A stretch of 64,000 nt of DNA from SIG701 sp045577175 (GCA_045577175.1 JAZNHT010000011.1:1-64000); one strand, 5' to 3'; numbered from the stretch's first letter, positions 21,743-30,172 are shown. A program made the numbers and translations. The notes: generated from the sequence alone by a model not told the origin.

Positions 21743-23194
21743 TTGACCACCATCACCCCCAAAACCGCCGCCGCATATATCCGCGTCTCCGATGAGAGAC
21801 AGGACGAGTATTCCCCGGACAGCCAGCTCAAAAGGATCCGCGAGTACGCCAAAGCAAACGGCTATATCCTCCCCGATACCTTCGTCTTCTACGACGACGG
21901 CATCAGCGGTAAATCTACCAAGGGCAGAAATCAGTTCCATGACCTCATCGCCCTTGCTAAAGATAAGGAGCACCCCATCGATGCGATCCTCGTGTGGAAA
22001 TTCTCCCGCTTCGCCCGTAATCAGGAGGAAAGCATCGTCTATAAATCCCTCCTCGCCAAAATCGGCGTCAGCGTCATCTCTATCTCCGAGCCTCTTCCCG
22101 ACGGTCCCTTCGGCGGTCTCGTCGAGCGTATCATCGAATGGATGGACGAGTATTACCTTGTCCGCCTCTCCGGGGAAGTCCGCCGCGGTATGACAGAAAA
22201 GGTCACAAGAGGCGAGCCGATCTGCGCCCCCGCGTTCGGCTACGATATGCATGACAAGAAATACTACCCCAACGACGACGCGGATACCGTCCGCGAGGTT
22301 TTCGCCGCCTATCTGAACGGCGAAGGAATGCGTGCCATCGCCTCCCGGCTCAACCTCCGCGGCATCCGTACCAAGTTCGGCAACCCACCCGATAACCGCT
22401 GGATCGAGTATATGCTCAATAACCCCGTCTATATCGGCAAAATCCGTTGGAGCACAAACGGACGCGGCGCCTCCAAGCGTGACTATAACAGCCCCGATAC
22501 CATCATCACAGACGGACATCATGAGCCAATCATTTCCCGGGAAACGTGGGAAGCCACACAAAAACTCCTCGCCGAGAATAAACGACGCTACGCCAAACAC
22601 GCGCGGCGCGAGCAGGCTCCGTCCACATACGCCCTCCGCAGCCTGTTCCGATGCAGCTCTTGCGGTGCCAGCATGGTGCGCGCGTATACACAAACTCCCT
22701 CACTCCAGTGTCATAACTACTCACGCGGCAAATGTATCCGCTCCCACTCCATCACCATGGAGAAAGCCGAAGCCGCCCTCGTTAAAGCCCTTGAATCCGC
22801 CGTCGAGAATAACGCATTCAGCATTTCCCCACCCGATTTCTCCTCCTCTCCGCTGATCGACCAAGGCGACATCCAAAAGAGCATCGCCGCCGAGGAAAGA
22901 CGGCTCCAAAGAGCAAAGGAAGCCTATCAGGCAGAGATCGATACGCTTGAGGAATACGCCCAAAATAAAAAAAGAATCACCGAACGGATCCTTGAACTGA
23001 AATCAAAACTTGAAATCCACGAAATCCCCACACGTTCCCCCGAGGAATACGCGGCTTCCGTCAGAAACGTGCTCACGCTCCTGCGTGATCCCCTCGCTGA
23101 CGAATCGTTAAAAAACGAAGCCCTGCTTAATATTATTGACAAAATAGTATACCACGCCGACCTGAAGGTCATCGACGTTTTCTTCCGTCCGTAA
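21743..23194 (+). CDS. large serine recombinase (phage integrase)
   Basis: 483 aa from a TTG start preceded by AAAGGAGG at six bases. The N-terminal resolvase domain has catalytic Ser16 (YIRVSDERQDE), the arginine-rich WKFSRFARN motif and the EWMDEYY helix. A recombinase domain follows (ICAPAFGYD to WIEYMLNNPVYIGKIRW). A zinc ribbon with CSSC (about 303-306) and later Cys residues, then a coiled coil (AAEERRLQRAKEAYQAEIDT), complete the usual architecture. Such enzymes integrate between attP and attB with a two-base core and need a directionality factor for excision. The gene ends 24 bases from the cotJC junction, consistent with attP next to int. Confidence 0.95.
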   Translation: MTTITPKTAAAYIRVSDERQDEYSPDSQLKRIREYAKANGYILPDTFVFYDDGISGKSTKGRNQFHDLIALAKDKEHPIDAILVWKFSRFARNQEESIVYKSLLAKIGVSVISISEPLPDGPFGGLVERIIEWMDEYYLVRLSGEVRRGMTEKVTRGEPICAPAFGYDMHDKKYYPNDDADTVREVFAAYLNGEGMRAIASRLNLRGIRTKFGNPPDNRWIEYMLNNPVYIGKIRWSTNGRGASKRDYNSPDTIITDGHHEPIISRETWEATQKLLAENKRRYAKHARREQAPSTYALRSLFRCSSCGASMVRAYTQTPSLQCHNYSRGKCIRSHSITMEKAEAALVKALESAVENNAFSISPPDFSSSPLIDQGDIQKSIAAEERRLQRAKEAYQAEIDTLEEYAQNKKRITERILELKSKLEIHEIPTRSPEEYAASVRNVLTLLRDPLADESLKNEALLNIIDKIVYHADLKVIDVFFRP

Positions 23195-23225
23195 GCATCA
23201 TCGGTAAATGCAACCCGCTCCACCG
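23195..23225. other. predicted right attachment site (attR)
   Basis: Homology to cotJC stops at about 23219, and phage-like sequence begins immediately. The crossover must lie near the GGTGGA (minus strand) encoding Gly30-Gly31. A short dyad GCTC/GAGC is present. The exact core cannot be fixed without the left end. Confidence 0.7.
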
Positions 23226-23311
23226 AGCTGACTGACAATGATCTGTGCGTACATTGGGTTCGGATTTTTGATTTTAACCGGATACTGAAGCGATTTCTGG
23301 TATACCCACAT
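23198..23311 (-). pseudogene. cotJC: 5' fragment of cotJC, interrupted by the prophage
   Basis: The start ATG at 23311 follows GGAGGTGTGAATT and lies three bases after cotJB. It encodes MWVYQKSLQYPVKIKNPNPM then YAQIIVSQLGG, the highly conserved start of the manganese-catalase-like spore coat protein CotJC (normally near 190 aa). After residue 31 the sequence turns to AGCIYR and stops at 23198. In other CotJC proteins the segment after QxGG continues with PDGE-type residues. The remaining gene should lie beyond the prophage's left end. Excision during sporulation could restore it, as known for sigK and spsM. Confidence 0.88.
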
Positions 23312-23314
23312 AAT

Positions 23315-23704
23315 TCACACCTCCCACGGCCACGGCTCGCGCACCCACAGCCATTCGTTTTCACAGTCACTGCCACGCGCGAGAAGCGGTCCGTACTTCG
23401 ATTCATACATCGCTTCCAGTTCCTCGTATTCCTTCACAGCACATTTGTAGCGAGCAATTGCTGCGCTGTTTTCGGGATGCGTATCCAGGAACAGTTCAAG
23501 CTCCGTCATCACGAAGTAGAGCCCCATCAGTCTCTCACGCATTTCGCAGTATGCATTCATGTCTCTTCCCTGCGGTACGGTGCGTGTTTTCGTCCCGGGC
23601 ATCCGCATTTTTCCTGCCTCTGATCGGTCTCCGCAAAAACGAGTTTCCATGGCATCGCGCTGCCACGGCTGTGCACAGCGATTATTATAACGTACATTTC
23701 TCAT
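23315..23704 (-). CDS. cotJB: spore coat protein CotJB
   Basis: The last 81 residues are a typical CotJB: MRERLMGLYFVMTELELFLD, THPENSAAIARYKCAVKEYE, YESKYGPLLA and the closing WLWVREPWPWEV. The frame gives 129 aa from ATG 23704, whose ATGA overlaps the cotJA stop and which follows AAAGGAGG. This would add about 48 N-terminal residues unusual for the family. ATG 23560 (MNAYCEM) gives the normal length but has a weaker site. Works with CotJA and CotJC in the inner coat or its assembly. Expected in the mother cell under sigma-E. Confidence 0.9.
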   Translation of the reverse strand: MRNVRYNNRCAQPWQRDAMETRFCGDRSEAGKMRMPGTKTRTVPQGRDMNAYCEMRERLMGLYFVMTELELFLDTHPENSAAIARYKCAVKEYEELEAMYESKYGPLLARGSDCENEWLWVREPWPWEV

Positions 23705-24030
23705 CCGTTACATCCTCCTTTGCATCTCGGACCGGGGGCGTCTGTAATCGGGAGATCCAAAAGGCGGAACAGCGTTCCGTGCCTGAGAGCCTCGTTCGGA
23801 CAATCGAAAACATCGCCGAAGCCTTGATACGGCGAAGAAACGATCGCCAATGGCGTATCGGACCACTCGTTTGCCACACCGCACACGCCTGTACTGCATG
23901 TGTCACGCATCTCATCCACCGTATCGCCGCAAAGACCGGAGAGCGGTTGTACGCATACGGGAGAACGCATCATTCTGTCCGTGCAATCACCGCAGATGCG
24001 CGGAGTTAATCCTTCATCATAAATTTTCAT
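23701..24030 (-). CDS. cotJA: spore coat protein CotJA
   Basis: 109 aa. The C-terminal half has the CotJA signature LAIVSSPYQGFGDVFDCPNE then ALRHGTLFRLLDLP. The N-terminal half is Cys-rich (RICGDCTDRMM, CVQPLSGLCG, CSTGVCG), longer than in Bacillus. First gene of the cotJABC operon, with stop and start overlapping cotJB. The ribosome site is GAAAGG. No sigma-E promoter could be assigned with confidence in the 90 bases upstream, which also hold a GC-rich palindrome (24062-24079). Confidence 0.85.
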   Translation of the reverse strand: MKIYDEGLTPRICGDCTDRMMRSPVCVQPLSGLCGDTVDEMRDTCSTGVCGVANEWSDTPLAIVSSPYQGFGDVFDCPNEALRHGTLFRLLDLPITDAPGPRCKGGCNG

Positions 24031-24124
24031 TCGTAATATGCCTTTCGTTTATAATCACGTCGGGCGCGAGCGAGCGCGCCGCTGACACTAACAGCATATG
24101 ACCGAGAGAGACCGTTTGTGAAGA

Positions 24125-24161
24125 CAAAAAAACACCGCCTCAAACTGAAGCGGTGTTTTTT
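24125..24161 (-). terminator. terminator of the lipoprotein gene
   Basis: AAAACACCGC / GCGGTGTTTT arms with A- and T-runs on both sides, 10 bases after the stop codon. It works in either direction. Confidence 0.9.
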
Positions 24162-24171
24162 GTATGAAAAA

Positions 24172-24933
24172 TTACTCAGCAGTCTTAACAGCGGTGATGT
24201 GGGTGTTTACGCCCTCATACCAGTAGAGGAATCCCTCAACGTCGATTACTGCGCCGGCCTCAAGAGCCTCAACAGCCTTGTAGACATCGGTGCTTGCATC
24301 GGTGAGGTAGGACTCAACACAGAAGCTGTAAGTAGCACCGTCTTTGGTAAGAGTAACGTAGATGTCGTTGCCCTGCTGGTCATTCTTGTAGGCAATGGAC
24401 TCAACGGTCATGCCCTTGAAAGCGACCTTCTTGTTCTGATGGTTAATCAGCTCGTCCTTGCCGAGGAGATCGGTAACATCCAGAGCCTCTGCAACCCAGG
24501 TGCCCTCAAGAAGCTCGAACGTAGCGTCGATGATCTCGACCTCGCCTGCCCATGCAGCCTTATAGCCGGAAACCTTGATCTTAGCGCCTGCGGTCATCTT
24601 GTCAGCGTCTGCCTTCGTGCAGGGGAGCTCATAGATGAAGTAGCCGCCGGTAGGATCCTGTGCGTAGAGGGTGATCAGACCGATACCGTCACCGTCCTCG
24701 TCCCACCAAGCCTGATTGCCCTGAACGTATGCCTCGATCACAACTGCTGCCTCAAGCTCGGCGGCATTGTACTCTTCCCAGGTCATAACGCCCTCGGACT
24801 TTTTGTTCGGATCGTTAGTGATTGCATCAGCCGGAGTCGTTTCCGTTTCTTTGTTCGGATCGTCAACGGTGTTGCAGGCAACCATGCCAACGCAGAGAAC
24901 AAACGCGAATACCAAAGCAAGAATTTTCTTCAT
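24172..24933 (-). CDS. lipoprotein with OB-fold-like domains
   Basis: 253 aa. The signal peptide (MKKILALVFAFVLCVGMVAC) ends in a lipobox with Cys20, so it is probably anchored on the outer face of the membrane. A Thr/Asn/Pro-rich linker follows. Two related beta domains come next (TWEEYNAAELEAAVVIEAYV...KIKVSGYKAAWAGEVEIIDA, and KKVAFKGMTVESIAY...AVIDVEGFLYWYEGVNTHIT), each resembling the OB-fold modules common in secreted proteins of gut Clostridia. Own promoter and terminator. Ligand unknown. Confidence 0.65.
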   Translation of the reverse strand: MKKILALVFAFVLCVGMVACNTVDDPNKETETTPADAITNDPNKKSEGVMTWEEYNAAELEAAVVIEAYVQGNQAWWDEDGDGIGLITLYAQDPTGGYFIYELPCTKADADKMTAGAKIKVSGYKAAWAGEVEIIDATFELLEGTWVAEALDVTDLLGKDELINHQNKKVAFKGMTVESIAYKNDQQGNDIYVTLTKDGATYSFCVESYLTDASTDVYKAVEALEAGAVIDVEGFLYWYEGVNTHITAVKTAE

Positions 24934-24977
24934 TTTGTTTTTCCTCCAAAAAGTTGGTAAAAAATTTGTGCGGATAC

Positions 24978-25006
24978 ATTATACTACAAAGCGTAGAATA
25001 AATCAA
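24978..25006 (-). promoter_or_regulatory. promoter of the lipoprotein gene
   Basis: On the minus strand TTGATT (25006-25001), 17-base spacer, TATAAT (24983-24978). TTTTGGAGG stands before the start codon. Confidence 0.8.
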
Positions 25007-26610
25007 TGGTTTTTTTGAAATTTCTTTCTTTTTTTCTGCATTTCCGTCAATAAATATGCACCGATCAAAATCCAGATTCCTGCGAGCACGGACAAAAGCA
25101 CGACCGATTCCGCCGGCAGCGGTCCGAGATCCTTTTTTGAATCGTCACGGTTCTCCTTCGCAATCTGATCCAAGCGGTAGAGGGAGGACACCTCGCTGAA
25201 CAGATTCTCCATATACGCGTCATCAACCGTCTGCTTGCGGCGGGCGGCTTTTACCGTGTTCTCGATCATCTGTCCGGCGGCATTTCTGAGCGACACCGAT
25301 CCGTTGAAAACAGGCGTAACGAAGGTATTCCCCACGTTATCAAGCAGCAGTTGGGATGCCTTGATTTTCACGTCGTAGTAAAGCTCGTTGTCCTCGCCCA
25401 TGCGGGAAAGATACTCTGTATACTCCGCACTTCCCTGCGCTTTCGACGTAACAGGCACGTAGCCCTCCGTCTGCGAGTACGCGATCTGCACCTCGTTCGT
25501 AAGAAGATACTGCGCAAAAAGCCACGAAGCAAGCACTTCTTGCGGATCCTCTTTATTGAAGACGCACACGGACGGTCCCTGCGAGATCATGACGGGATTC
25601 TCGGTATCAAACTGGGGAATCGGGTACACCACCGTTTCAAAATCGACGAGCTTGTCCTCGCTTATATCGATCAGCGGTGCGTCAGCGCCCATCCACGTCG
25701 CACCTGCGGTGGAATCCACAGCGAAAATGCACTGCCCTGCGTTCAGAAAGTTCGCGGGATAGCTTGAAATCTTGAACGTGGAAAACGCGCCTGTTTTGGC
25801 GTGATCGGCGATCCGGTACAAAAGCTCCTTCGTCGTATTATTGAAAATCCCGATCTCACCGTCTTCGGTGGAATAGCCCCCACCGGTCTGCCTGAGCATC
25901 TGGATCATCATATTGTCCGTGGATTTATAGATGAACGGGATCAGCACCTTCTGCCCGTTCAGCTTGAAATTCCCGTCAGCATCCTTTTCCATCGCCGCTT
26001 CGGAAACCTCCCACACAAAATCCCACGTGAGCACCTCGGGCAACGTGAATCCAAGTGCCTCAACAAAATCCTTATTGACGTAACAAGCCTCGGTGGAGCG
26101 CATATACGGCATCGCGTAATGATCGCCGTCAAGCACGCACTCTGCGAGAAACTGCGGAATGATCTCCTGTGACGTCGGTCCGTCAAAGCGCAGCTCACTG
26201 CCGCTGAGACCGTATTTTTCATCCGCCATCAGCCCGTCCAGCGGTACAACGGTTTTGTCGCCCGTCAGATAGGTGGCGATATGGTCGGGATAGGTGATGC
26301 ACACGTTCGGTGTCGTCTGCGTGGCGATATTTGTGATAACATCGTTGTAAATCTTACCGTAATCGTTATAGAGGCGCATCGTGACCTTGATGTTCGGATA
26401 CAGCTCCATAAAGTCCGCCATCGCCTTTTCGTAAATGCGCGTCTGTGTCACGTTCGTGTCGTTTTTCGCCCAGAACGTAATCTCATATGTACGGGAGGTG
26501 TCAAACGATTCGGGAATCACGAATTCGGGCAGAGTACGTGCCCCCTGGCATCCGCCGAGTGCCGGCAGGAGGACGAGGACGGCAAGAAGGACAGATATAA
26601 ATCGTTTCAT
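25003..26610 (-). CDS. sugar ABC transporter substrate-binding lipoprotein with C-terminal membrane anchor
   Basis: 535 aa, family 1 solute-binding protein. The lipobox ALGGC places the lipid on Cys21. The body shows the UgpB/MalE pattern (YEITFWAKNDTNVTQTRIYE, FMELYPNIKVTM, DHYAMPYMRSTEACYVNKD). Unlike usual binding proteins, a second membrane helix (LPAESVVLLSVLAGIWILIG, YLLTEMQ) with a basic tail ends the protein, so both termini should be membrane-fixed. Last gene of an operon with an ATPase and two permeases. The sugar cannot be told from sequence. Confidence 0.88.
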   Translation of the reverse strand: MKRFISVLLAVLVLLPALGGCQGARTLPEFVIPESFDTSRTYEITFWAKNDTNVTQTRIYEKAMADFMELYPNIKVTMRLYNDYGKIYNDVITNIATQTTPNVCITYPDHIATYLTGDKTVVPLDGLMADEKYGLSGSELRFDGPTSQEIIPQFLAECVLDGDHYAMPYMRSTEACYVNKDFVEALGFTLPEVLTWDFVWEVSEAAMEKDADGNFKLNGQKVLIPFIYKSTDNMMIQMLRQTGGGYSTEDGEIGIFNNTTKELLYRIADHAKTGAFSTFKISSYPANFLNAGQCIFAVDSTAGATWMGADAPLIDISEDKLVDFETVVYPIPQFDTENPVMISQGPSVCVFNKEDPQEVLASWLFAQYLLTNEVQIAYSQTEGYVPVTSKAQGSAEYTEYLSRMGEDNELYYDVKIKASQLLLDNVGNTFVTPVFNGSVSLRNAAGQMIENTVKAARRKQTVDDAYMENLFSEVSSLYRLDQIAKENRDDSKKDLGPLPAESVVLLSVLAGIWILIGAYLLTEMQKKRKKFQKNH

Positions 26611-27482
26611 CCCTTCGTACCTCCTCGCGAAACACCCTCCATGATCTTTTTACGGAAGATCAAAAACAACACGATCAGCGGCACGGAGATAACGACGACC
26701 GCCGCCATCATTGCAGGGATATTTTCGCGTCCGAATCCGCTTTCGCGGATTGTCTGGATACCGACGGAAACAAGAAAATGAGATTCCTCGTCAGCGGCAA
26801 GTCGCGGCCACACATACGAGTTCCAGCACTCAATTACCTTGAGGATTGTGATCGTCACGATTGTGGGGCGGCAGATGGGGATCAGCACGCGGAAAAGGAA
26901 TTTCAAGTCAGACGTGCCGTCCACCTTCGCCGCGAGATACAGCTCATTCGGCACCTGCGCGAAATTCTCCTTCAGAAGATACACATAGAATACCGACGCA
27001 ACGGACGGCAGAATCAGTCCGGCAAACGTATTGCGGAGATCGAGATCGGTCACGGTCACGTAGTTTGTGATGACGACAAGCTCGTTCGGGATCATCATAA
27101 GCGCGAGAAACAGCGTAAACGTGAGATCCTTTCCGGGGAAATCAAGCCGTGCAAACGCGAAGGCGGCAAACACCGTCACAACCAGCATGATCGCCGTCGT
27201 GACAACGGTGAAGATCAGCGTATTGAGAAAATAATCCGCAAGCGGCACGGAGGTAAAGGCGGAGATATAGTTTTCAAACGTCGGGGAAAGCGTAAAGAGC
27301 TTCGGGATATACTCGGAGTTATACGCGCCGTACTCCTTGACAGAGGTAAGAATCATCCAGTAAAACGGGAACAGCACCATCACAGCCCAAAGGGACAAAA
27401 GCACGTATGTAATGACCGAGACCGTCTTTTTTCGGACAGCGGCGGCACGCTCGATTTTTTCAAAATTTGTTGTATTTTGCAT
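26607..27482 (-). CDS. sugar ABC transporter permease (MalG/UgpE type)
   Basis: 291 aa with six predicted membrane helices. The EAA loop AAKVDGTSDLKFLFRVLIPI contacts the ATPase. The C-terminal part (VIECWNSYVWPRLAADEESH) is typical of the MalG branch. The stop overlaps the start of the binding-protein gene by four bases, and the MalF-type partner lies 11 bases upstream. Together they form the heterodimeric channel of a CUT1 importer. Confidence 0.9.
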   Translation of the reverse strand: MQNTTNFEKIERAAAVRKKTVSVITYVLLSLWAVMVLFPFYWMILTSVKEYGAYNSEYIPKLFTLSPTFENYISAFTSVPLADYFLNTLIFTVVTTAIMLVVTVFAAFAFARLDFPGKDLTFTLFLALMMIPNELVVITNYVTVTDLDLRNTFAGLILPSVASVFYVYLLKENFAQVPNELYLAAKVDGTSDLKFLFRVLIPICRPTIVTITILKVIECWNSYVWPRLAADEESHFLVSVGIQTIRESGFGRENIPAMMAAVVVISVPLIVLFLIFRKKIMEGVSRGGTKG

Positions 27483-27493
27483 ATTGCCACCTC

Positions 27494-28384
27494 TCAGTAG
27501 TGCACGTGCTTTTTGCTCACGAGCAGATTGATGACCGTGATCGTCAAAACGATGACGAAGAGGATAATCGCCGCGGCGGAAGCGTAAGACGGGTATCCGC
27601 CGCTGTCGCCGTAGAGCATATCGTAAACGTAGCCGACAATCGTATTCATCCCGGACGCATTGAGATCCGTACCGAACAGCGCAACCGCGTCACTGTACGC
27701 CTTGAACGCGCCGATAAAGCCTGTAATAATCAGATAAAACAAAGACGGCGAGATCATCGGCAGAGTGATTTTCGTGAACATTCGGAGTCGGGACGTGCCG
27801 TCCACCTTCGCGGCATTGTAATAATCCTGTCTGACCGAGGCGAGCGCGCTTGTAAGGATGAGAATCTTAAACGGCATGACTACCCATACCGTATAAAAGC
27901 AAAGCACAAACATCTTCGCCCAGTACGGACCGTCAATGAAATCGACCGCCTGACCGCCGAACAGACCGATAACGAGATTGGCAAAACCGTCCGTGTACGG
28001 CGTTTTCTGAAACAGGATCATGAAAACAAGACCGACCGCGAGGGTATTCGTAACATACGGCAGAAAATACACCGTCTGAAACAGCTCACGGAGCTTTTTG
28101 ATGGAAGAAAGTCCCACGGAGATGAGAAGCGCGATGCCCGTGGACAGCGGCACGGTGATGATTACAAGGATAAACGTGTTCTTGAGTGCCTGCAAGAAGT
28201 ACGGATCGTGGAGAACATAGGAATAGTTATATCCGCCCACGCCGAAAAACGACTGCGAAGCGAAGTTGTATCCCTCTTTGACGGAGTAGATCAGCACGTC
28301 GATGAGGGGGTACACCATGAATATGCCGAGAAAGAGGATCGCCGGCAGAAGATACAGCCAGCCCTTCATATTTTTTTCGCCCAT
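27494..28384 (-). CDS. sugar ABC transporter permease (MalF/UgpA type)
   Basis: 296 aa from ATG 28384 (MGEKNMKGWLYLLPAILFLG), which has GTGAGGACAGCT upstream; a GTG at 28396 overlapping the ATPase stop is an alternative. Six helices and the EAA loop AAKVDGTSRLRMFTKITLPM are present. The shared AAKVDGTS with the MalG-type partner is normal for paired permeases. Forms the channel with the next gene product. Confidence 0.9.
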   Translation of the reverse strand: MGEKNMKGWLYLLPAILFLGIFMVYPLIDVLIYSVKEGYNFASQSFFGVGGYNYSYVLHDPYFLQALKNTFILVIITVPLSTGIALLISVGLSSIKKLRELFQTVYFLPYVTNTLAVGLVFMILFQKTPYTDGFANLVIGLFGGQAVDFIDGPYWAKMFVLCFYTVWVVMPFKILILTSALASVRQDYYNAAKVDGTSRLRMFTKITLPMISPSLFYLIITGFIGAFKAYSDAVALFGTDLNASGMNTIVGYVYDMLYGDSGGYPSYASAAAIILFVIVLTITVINLLVSKKHVHY

Positions 28385-28392
28385 AGCTGTCC

Positions 28393-29496
28393 TCACTCTG
28401 CGTCAAACGGGATTCTCTCACCCGTTTCTTTATCGAAAATGTATACCTTGGAGGGAAGCAAGGAGAAGCGCACCGTATCGCTGCCTGCCTCAATCTTCGT
28501 CTCGGATCGCAAAATGGCGCGGATCGCTTCGTTTTCGCAGGCAGGATGCATGCAAATCACGCTGACGTCCCGTCCCATAACCTCCACACGGGAGAGGGCA
28601 CACGTCAAACCGCCGTCTGCTGAGGGGATAAAGCCTTCCGGACGGATCGCCGCGGTAACGTCCCCGTCGGGTGCTCCCTTTACGGGAAGAACGGCTTCCT
28701 TGCCGATGTACAGCGTACCGCCGCGCACACTTGCGGCAAAAACATTGACCGGCGGCGTACCGAGGAATTTCGCAACGAACAGATTGACCGGATTATCGTA
28801 CACGTCCTGCGGCTTGCCGATCTGCTGGACGACACCGTCCTTCATGACAACGATGAGATCGGAGATGCTCATCGCCTCCTCCTGATCGTGCGTGACGAAT
28901 ATAGTTGTAATCCCCGTTTCGCACTGGATGCGGCGAATCTCCTCACGCGTCTGCAAGCGGAGACGTGCATCGAGGTTGGAAAGCGGCTCATCGAGCAGAA
29001 GGATGCGCGGCATCTTGACAAGCGCACGTGCGATAGCCACGCGCTGCTGCTGACCGCCCGAAAGCTCGCTCGGCTTACGGTCCAAAAGCGTTTCGATCTG
29101 CACGAGCTTTGCCGTCTCGTATGCCATCTCACGCATTTTTTCCTTGGACAGCTTGTCCGCGCCCTTTCGGTTTTCCAAAGGAAAGATAATATTCTGGAGA
29201 ACGGTCAGATGCGGATAGAGCGCGTAATTCTGAAAGACAAGACCGACGCCGCGATTCTCCGCAGGGAGATCGGTGACGTCATCCTCACCGAAGTAGATTT
29301 TTCCCGCAGTCGGCTTCTGAAGTCCGCTCAGAAGATGAAGGGTCGTGCTTTTTCCGCAGCCGGACGGACCGAGGAGACCGATCAGCTTTCCGTCGGGAAT
29401 CTCAAACGTGAAATCATTGACCGCAATTACGTCCGCCCCTGTTTTCTTATTGCGCGCGGGAAATTTCTTCGTCAGATGCTCAAGTACCACTTTCAT
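28393..29496 (-). CDS. sugar ABC transporter ATP-binding protein (MalK/UgpC/MsmK type)
   Basis: 367 aa. Walker A GPSGCGKST, Q-loop VFQNYALYPHLTV, signature LSGGQQQRVAIARAL, Walker B ILLLDEPLSNLDA and H-loop VTHDQEEAM are intact. The C-terminal TOBE domain (GTLYIGKEAVLPVKGAPDGD, AAIRPEGF) is that of CUT1 ATPases. First gene of the operon ATPase-permease-permease-binding protein, a less common order. ATPases of this type often serve several sugar importers. Confidence 0.92.
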   Translation of the reverse strand: MKVVLEHLTKKFPARNKKTGADVIAVNDFTFEIPDGKLIGLLGPSGCGKSTTLHLLSGLQKPTAGKIYFGEDDVTDLPAENRGVGLVFQNYALYPHLTVLQNIIFPLENRKGADKLSKEKMREMAYETAKLVQIETLLDRKPSELSGGQQQRVAIARALVKMPRILLLDEPLSNLDARLRLQTREEIRRIQCETGITTIFVTHDQEEAMSISDLIVVMKDGVVQQIGKPQDVYDNPVNLFVAKFLGTPPVNVFAASVRGGTLYIGKEAVLPVKGAPDGDVTAAIRPEGFIPSADGGLTCALSRVEVMGRDVSVICMHPACENEAIRAILRSETKIEAGSDTVRFSLLPSKVYIFDKETGERIPFDAE

Positions 29497-29535
29497 TTTT
29501 TGTTACCGTCACTTTCGCCTATGTCTATGTAGTAT

Positions 29536-29564
29536 ATTATAGTCAAAAATTCCCTTCATTGCAA
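29536..29564 (-). promoter_or_regulatory. promoter of the sugar ABC operon
   Basis: Minus strand: TTGCAA (29564-29559), 17-base spacer, TATAAT (29541-29536). The start codon follows about 40 bases later. Confidence 0.8.
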
Positions 29565-29593
29565 GAGATTCGCGTGAAAAACAGCGATAAAAC

Positions 29594-29624
29594 GAAAAAA
29601 AGCGGCAGGGTCTCCCCTGCCGCC
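29594..29624 (-). terminator. terminator of the YegP-family gene
   Basis: GCGGCAGGG / CCCTGCCGC stem followed on the minus strand by a run of seven T. Confidence 0.9.
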
Positions 29625-29636
29625 TTCGATAAACGA

Positions 29637-30008
29637 TCAGTACGCTTTTTCGATCTTCTCGTCCGCCGCGTTCTTCACAACGCTTGCGATGCCGTTTTCG
29701 CAGCTTGCCTTGGACTTGTAGCCCTCGGAAACAGCAATCACCTCTCCGTTGCGCGCCTTGAGGCGGAAGCGGTATTCGCCTGCCTTATCGGTGTACATCT
29801 CAAACTTCGGATGCTTCTTTGCTTCGATCGGTTCGGCGGTCTGATCCTCGATCTGTGCAACTGCCGCGCACTTGATTACGCTTGCAATACCGCCAAGGCA
29901 GGAAGCCTCCGCTGCATAGACCTCAGACGTAGCGATCACTTCTCCGTTGCCTGCAACGAGATCAAACTTGTAGCCGGTACCCGTTTTCTTTGCGATAAAC
30001 TTTCCCAT
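29637..30008 (-). CDS. YegP-family protein with two DUF1508 repeats
   Basis: 123 aa. Two copies of the DUF1508 unit are present: FIAKKTGTGYKFDLVAGNGE then VIATSEVYAAEASCLGGIAS (3-45), and FEMYTDKAGEYRFRLKARNG then EVIAVSEGYKSKASCENGIA (69-112). The unit is a small beta-beta-alpha fold, often tandem, in small cytoplasmic proteins of unclear function. Monocistronic, with its own promoter and terminator. Confidence 0.85.
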   Translation of the reverse strand: MGKFIAKKTGTGYKFDLVAGNGEVIATSEVYAAEASCLGGIASVIKCAAVAQIEDQTAEPIEAKKHPKFEMYTDKAGEYRFRLKARNGEVIAVSEGYKSKASCENGIASVVKNAADEKIEKAY

Positions 30009-30065
30009 TTTTCATGTCTCCTTTGTTTACGATAAAATTCGGTTTTCACCGATATGTACACGTTT

Positions 30066-30094
30066 ATTATACGCTCTGAGCAAGCAAATGTCAA
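30066..30094 (-). promoter_or_regulatory. promoter of the YegP-family gene
   Basis: Minus strand: TTGACA (30094-30089), 17-base spacer, TATAAT (30071-30066). Confidence 0.88.
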
Positions 30095-30143
30095 TATTTT
30101 TTGTGAAAAAACGCCAACCAAAAATGTTTTTCAAAACAGTTTA

Positions 30144-30172
30144 TTGACAAATCGGGCGAAAGCACGTATAAT
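30144..30172 (+). promoter_or_regulatory. promoter of tag
   Basis: TTGACA (30144-30149), 17-base spacer, TATAAT (30167-30172), 27 bases before the start codon. Confidence 0.9.

Larger units (their letters stand above)
1..23218. mobile_element. prophage, right-hand portion (left end outside window)
   Basis: Contiguous phage genes: structural and packaging genes (1-11224), early and replication genes (12277-18408), immunity genes (18504-20300) and a serine integrase (21743-23194). The right boundary is placed near 23218 because cotJC homology stops there, 24 bases past the integrase stop codon. There is no visible tape-measure gene. A long portal and a connector-like domain right after the capsid suggest a podovirus-like head, but the tail genes lie mostly off the left edge. 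The left attachment site should lie upstream of base 1, next to the remainder of cotJC. Confidence 0.9.

Noticed and set aside
24062..24079. GC-rich palindrome upstream of cotJA as a terminator or sigma-E operator
   Set aside because: No T-run follows on either strand and no match to a sigma-E promoter could be aligned at the right distance.
27467..28885. 472-aa plus-strand frame across the ABC permease and ATPase genes
   Set aside because: Opposite strand of two well-defined transporter genes; no motif and improbable composition.
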